Of a stretch of DNA of 64,000 nucleotides, positions 61,368-64,000 are shown piece after piece. Both the position numbers and the translations under genes were made by a program. The first letter of the stretch is position 1; every line of letters begins with the position of its first letter. The stretch is from positions 106,647 to 170,646 of the forward strand of contig NZ_JAMXSB010000016.1 in the NCBI RefSeq assembly GCF_024124665.1, read 5' to 3'. Under the pieces are notes generated by a model, which saw nothing but the letters and a program-made list of their open reading frames with translations, was not told the origin of the DNA and ran no database searches. The stretch is from Pleionea sp. CnH1-48 (lineage in GTDB: Bacteria > Pseudomonadota > Gammaproteobacteria > Enterobacterales > Kangiellaceae).

Positions 61368-61398
61368 ACACATGGAGTTTGAACTCAAGGAGTGGAGT

Positions 61399-61725
61399 AT
61401 GAGCATATAAAAGGCACTAGTTGCTGCATTTATTTTTTCAACGCTAATGGGCTGCGCGAATAATAGAGTCGTCTCACAGGCTGATATCGTCAACGTAACC
61501 GATAACGAAGTGCACATGTATCAAGCGTGTAAATCACACCTGAAATTAGATAAAGAGCCAGAAGAGCAAGAGCGATTTTGCCAGTGCTATTCTAAAGGTA
61601 TCGCTCTTCTACAGGCAGGAAAGTACGTAGATGTGACCTGGAGAAATGGCGTAAAAATTAAAAGGCTCAAACCTTGGGCGAAAAAACAAATAGGCTGTGA
61701 AGGTATTGCGCTAAAGGTTATTTGA
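61399..61725 (+). pseudogene. lipoprotein gene with stop codon in the signal peptide
   Basis: ATG at 61399 is preceded by AAGGAGTGGAG. The frame reads MSI, stop (TAA, 61408-61410), KALVAAFIFSTLMGCANN, then 84 more residues to 61725. Without the stop it is a perfect lipoprotein signal with LMGC lipobox, so a single base change (e.g. AAA to TAA) has broken the gene. Restarting at the ATG at 61447 would give 92 aa lacking the signal. The mature part has ACKSHL, FCQCYS, IGC: the same C-x(n)-CxC pattern as the next two genes. Confidence 0.65.
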
Positions 61726-61782
61726 ATATATATCTATAAATGCTATATTCGATACACTGCAACTATCTATTACTGATTAGGT

Positions 61783-62028
61783 ATGTATCGAATATTCAAA
61801 GTCACAATCGCATTTGTAGTTCTAGCGTTCTGCCTTGGTGGCACGAAAGCTTTGCCTGTTGAGCGCAAAGCAAAGCCTCAACGATGCTCATATCAGTGCG
61901 GTTGTGAAGCAGAGCGAATATTAAGAAACCTGCACCGCTTACAACTCAACGGCGAAACTGAATACCTAACACCCGAACGATACAAAATTAAAACAGTAGA
62001 ACTAACAGAACGAATAAAGCACTGCTAA
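61783..62028 (+). CDS. small exported Cys-rich protein
   Basis: An 81-aa protein with signal peptide VTIAFVVLAFCLGGTKA and a mature part with RCSYQCGCEAE and a C-terminal Cys. CGC resembles the CxC of its neighbours. No ribosome site is obvious before the ATG. Function unknown. Confidence 0.55.
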   Translation: MYRIFKVTIAFVVLAFCLGGTKALPVERKAKPQRCSYQCGCEAERILRNLHRLQLNGETEYLTPERYKIKTVELTERIKHC

Positions 62029-62063
62029 TCTATACCTATTGAGTATTTTCTTGAGGAATTTCC

Positions 62064-62612
62064 ATGAGAGTAGCTTATCTTACTGCGGTTGTAGTTCTTC
62101 TGCTTTTTTCAAATTCAGCTTCATCCTCAGATATTTTGCGCGATTCTTTCGCGAAAGCAAGAATCGCGGCTTGCATTCAAAATCGGCATCAAGTTCTTGA
62201 CGAAAAAGATACTGCTGCTTACTGTAAGTGCATGTGGCCTACAATAATAAGTCAGTTATCAGTTACTCAAATCATAAGTTTGAGTAGCGGCAATACTCAG
62301 TATGCAGAAACATTTCGCGCCCTAGAGGCAGAGCAGGAAAAGCACTGTATATCGCATCTAATTACTAAAGAAAGGTTCATTAAAGAGATGACCCTGATTT
62401 GCAAGGAACAAGAAGTGTCAGAACCATACAGAAAGGCAGTGAACGTTTATTGCGAGTGTTTTGTCCCTGAGTATACTGGCCGAATGTCTGTACAAGATAG
62501 AATTGATGTGATGAAGAATAAGGTTAATGATTTTTCGAAGTTTTATGCTCCCGTTGAATCTGAAAGAATAAAGTGCAAGCAAAAAGCTTCTGCTTACCTT
62601 CCTAAATCGTAA
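62064..62612 (+). CDS. exported protein with two Cys-motif repeats
   Basis: A 182-aa protein with a signal peptide (AYLTAVVVLLLFSNSASSS) after TGAGGAA. Two halves repeat a pattern C-x(15-18)-YCxCxxP/V...C: AACIQNRHQ to YCKCMWPTI (about 34-60) and LICKEQEV to YCECFVPEY (about 116-139). The Cys pairs probably form disulfides in the periplasm. The upstream broken lipoprotein has one such unit. Function unknown. Confidence 0.7.
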   Translation: MRVAYLTAVVVLLLFSNSASSSDILRDSFAKARIAACIQNRHQVLDEKDTAAYCKCMWPTIISQLSVTQIISLSSGNTQYAETFRALEAEQEKHCISHLITKERFIKEMTLICKEQEVSEPYRKAVNVYCECFVPEYTGRMSVQDRIDVMKNKVNDFSKFYAPVESERIKCKQKASAYLPKS

Positions 62613-62648
62613 AAAGCAAGAAGTTAACAGATAACGAAACTTAATATG

Positions 62649-62673
62649 AGCCTCGCAAATGCGGGGCTTTTTT
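62649..62673 (+). terminator. terminator after the Cys-motif gene
   Basis: AGCCTCGC pairs with GCGGGGCT (one T-G), AAAT loop, then TTTTT. Confidence 0.87.
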
Positions 62674-62755
62674 ATGCCTGCAATTTCCCTTGGTACCTGC
62701 GAATGCGTGAGTTCTTTGCTTCTCGGGCTTCTTTATACCTGACAAAAAAAGTACA

Positions 62756-63067
62756 TTGATGAATATGATCGTAATTTACGGTGATCAACTTGCGGTCACT
62801 TTAGGTGACATGATTCAAGCCAGTGGCTTGGCCATCGCTATTGCTGGCCTGGTGTTTCGAGTTCGCGATAATTCTAAATCAATAGGGAATAAGAAAGATG
62901 AATATCAAACAGTTGTTATTACTGCACCCTTCTTACTTTTACTAGTAGGTGGAGTGCAGGAAATACAAAAATTAGATGTGGATGTTGGTATACTGATGGT
63001 TTGGCAACACTTAGACTTTACGTATGTTGCCAATAAATTTAGGAGTTCTATAACCTTGAGCTGTTAA
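62756..63067 (+). CDS. possible small membrane protein
   Basis: A 103-aa frame with two hydrophobic stretches (about 20-38 and 53-68) and a hydrophilic C-terminus. Three possible start codons lie close together (TTG 62756, ATG 62759, ATG 62765), and none has a good ribosome site. It meets the next gene tail to tail with 2 bases between. May be real or decayed. Confidence 0.4.
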   Translation: MMNMIVIYGDQLAVTLGDMIQASGLAIAIAGLVFRVRDNSKSIGNKKDEYQTVVITAPFLLLLVGGVQEIQKLDVDVGILMVWQHLDFTYVANKFRSSITLSC

Positions 63068-63069
63068 GC

Positions 63070-63603
63070 TTAATTGTCGAACCAGAACACAGCCCTTACT
63101 CGATTTCTGCCGCACATCTTTTCTATGTTCTCCATGATTTTGAGAGCTTGGGTCAACTGCTCAGATTGAAGCAAATAGGAATGTACATCCAATGCTAACA
63201 AAAACTCGGATAGATAAAGCCATGAAGGGGTATGCCAGTCAGGGCAAGATACCCATTCTTTTTTTGTAACTGGGTGATTTTGCAACTCGGAGTATCCCTT
63301 TTGTACATAATCATTGACGTGTTCTCGCAATTCATCGTAGTCGCTCAACGGCTTATCACCTGGCTCTACAATATTAGAGAAGTACTCCTCAAACAATGCT
63401 TCCGATACTGGGCTAGGAAAGCCTCTCGGCGGGAATTTAGGCAATGGCGATTGACTTCTTACACCTGATAAAGCAGCAAATAGGTCATAATCTCGCGGTA
63501 AGAAAAAGTCACCTGTAGTTTCAAGTTCTATTTCTGAAGTATCGCTAAAAGGTAGCTTACCCTTTGAGTCATACTCTATAAAAAAATGAATGTCGCATCC
63601 CAT
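63070..63603 (-). CDS. conserved-type hypothetical protein (MGCDIHFFIEY family)
   Basis: A 177-aa protein beginning MGCDIHFFIEYDSKG and containing LPRDYDLFAALSGVRSQSP and PRGFPSPVSEALFEEY, then a helical C-terminus. This N-terminal signature and RDYxLFAxLAGVR motif recur in a family of uncharacterised phage and bacterial proteins. I know of no function. It lies next to the IS fragment. Confidence 0.8.
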   Translation of the reverse strand: MGCDIHFFIEYDSKGKLPFSDTSEIELETTGDFFLPRDYDLFAALSGVRSQSPLPKFPPRGFPSPVSEALFEEYFSNIVEPGDKPLSDYDELREHVNDYVQKGYSELQNHPVTKKEWVSCPDWHTPSWLYLSEFLLALDVHSYLLQSEQLTQALKIMENIEKMCGRNRVRAVFWFDN

Positions 63604-63752
63604 AATTAGCCTGTTTAATTTGATGATGTATGGCTGTTAAAAGCGCATGTCGTGATTATTAAACTTCCAATAATAACAGGTTTCTTTAGCAGAAAAACCG
63701 GTATGGCCACTTTAATATATTTTCCGAAGTCAGATACTCTCTTAATCAAAAA

Positions 63753-64000
63753 TGTGAGGTTGTGTCAGCTTCCCCATTACTGAGACAGCTCTAAACTAGA
63801 GTTTTCTACTTTTTTCCGATAGATAGCTGGGGGTAAACTTCCTAAGCTATCGTGCGGTCGTTCTTCGTTGTATTCCAACATCCACTCCCACGCCATTTCT
63901 CTTACTTGTGATAGACTGTCAAACAAGTAAGCATTTAAAAACTCTCGCCGAAACGAGCCATTAAAACGTTCAACAAATCCATTCTGCTGCGGCTTTCCCG
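63753..64000 (-). mobile_element. IS3-family insertion sequence, one end
   Basis: Contains the transposase C-terminus and a probable IS end near 63753, where TGTGAGGTTGTGTCAGC begins just past the stop codon. The other end lies outside the window, so the inverted repeat cannot be confirmed. Confidence 0.6.
63777..64000 (-). CDS. IS3-family transposase, C-terminal part
   Basis: The frame runs off the right edge. It reads GKPQQNGFVERFNGSFRREF, LMLEYNEERPHDSLGSLPPA (partial quote), the end of the DDE integrase domain of IS3-family OrfB, including the third catalytic residue region (GxPxQNxFxERFNxxxRxE) and the YNxxRPHxSL motif. The stop is TAA at 63777-63779. Confidence 0.9.
   Translation of the reverse strand, partial: GKPQQNGFVERFNGSFRREFLNAYLFDSLSQVREMAWEWMLEYNEERPHDSLGSLPPAIYRKKVENSSLELSQ

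Noticed and set aside
1..64000. tRNA, rRNA or CRISPR arrays
   Set aside because: I looked for tRNA T-loop patterns and regular short repeats with spacers and saw none; a tRNAscan or Infernal run could still find weak cases.

Overview
The window looks like the chromosome of a free-living gammaproteobacterium with moderate-to-low GC. The evidence is the cmoA-cmoB pair, a PepN of the E. coli type, an ECF sigma/ChrR module beside a cyclopropane-fatty-acid operon, an E1alpha/E1beta-type pyruvate dehydrogenase, and a PEP-CTERM protein. A Kangiella-like relative is my guess from gene content only; no rRNA or other marker is present to test it.

Layout, positions 1-44.7 kb: mostly ordinary chromosome. 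It opens with the tail of a DUF1365 gene and the operon cfa - DUF2878 - chalcone-isomerase-like, then a prohibitin-like gene, a cupin, and the facing anti-sigma/sigma pair chrR-rpoE (4.2-5.5 kb), which in relatives controls that same lipid operon under singlet-oxygen stress. Next come a TrmB-like methyltransferase and an RND efflux operon with one adaptor and two pumps (6.9-14.5 kb). Two c-di-GMP-type proteins follow: a membrane GGDEF enzyme and an HD-GYP protein that has lost its HD. After these are a sulfurtransferase, a papain-like peptidase with a lipoprotein, RluA-like/cmoB/cmoA tRNA modification genes, cheY, pepE, a cystathionine synthase/lyase-type pair, a split membrane/spermidine-synthase-like pair, a queuosine-tRNA mannosyltransferase-like gene, an ArsR/AHSA1 pair, the pyruvate dehydrogenase E1alpha-E1beta-E2 operon and pepN. 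A structured repeat of about 450-550 bp occurs three times (two in tandem at 29.1-30.2 kb, one at 36.8-37.3 kb).

Positions 44.8-64 kb: an accessory region with small lipoproteins and secreted proteins, gene remnants, frameshifts and, at the right edge, part of an IS3-family element. Its most notable content is a two-gene unit at 44.85-46.77 kb. The second gene reads as a CesT-type (class I) type III secretion chaperone. The first encodes a polar N-terminus, two SH3b-like repeats, and a C-terminal domain whose Cys/His spacing and tail resemble the CheD/CNF1 glutamine-deamidase fold. This looks like an orphan effector-chaperone pair; no secretion apparatus lies in the window. The region also holds a 40-bp-period operator array (57.3-57.4 kb), twin MarR operator sites, a lipoprotein gene with a stop inside its signal peptide, and a run of genes broken at A/T homopolymers.
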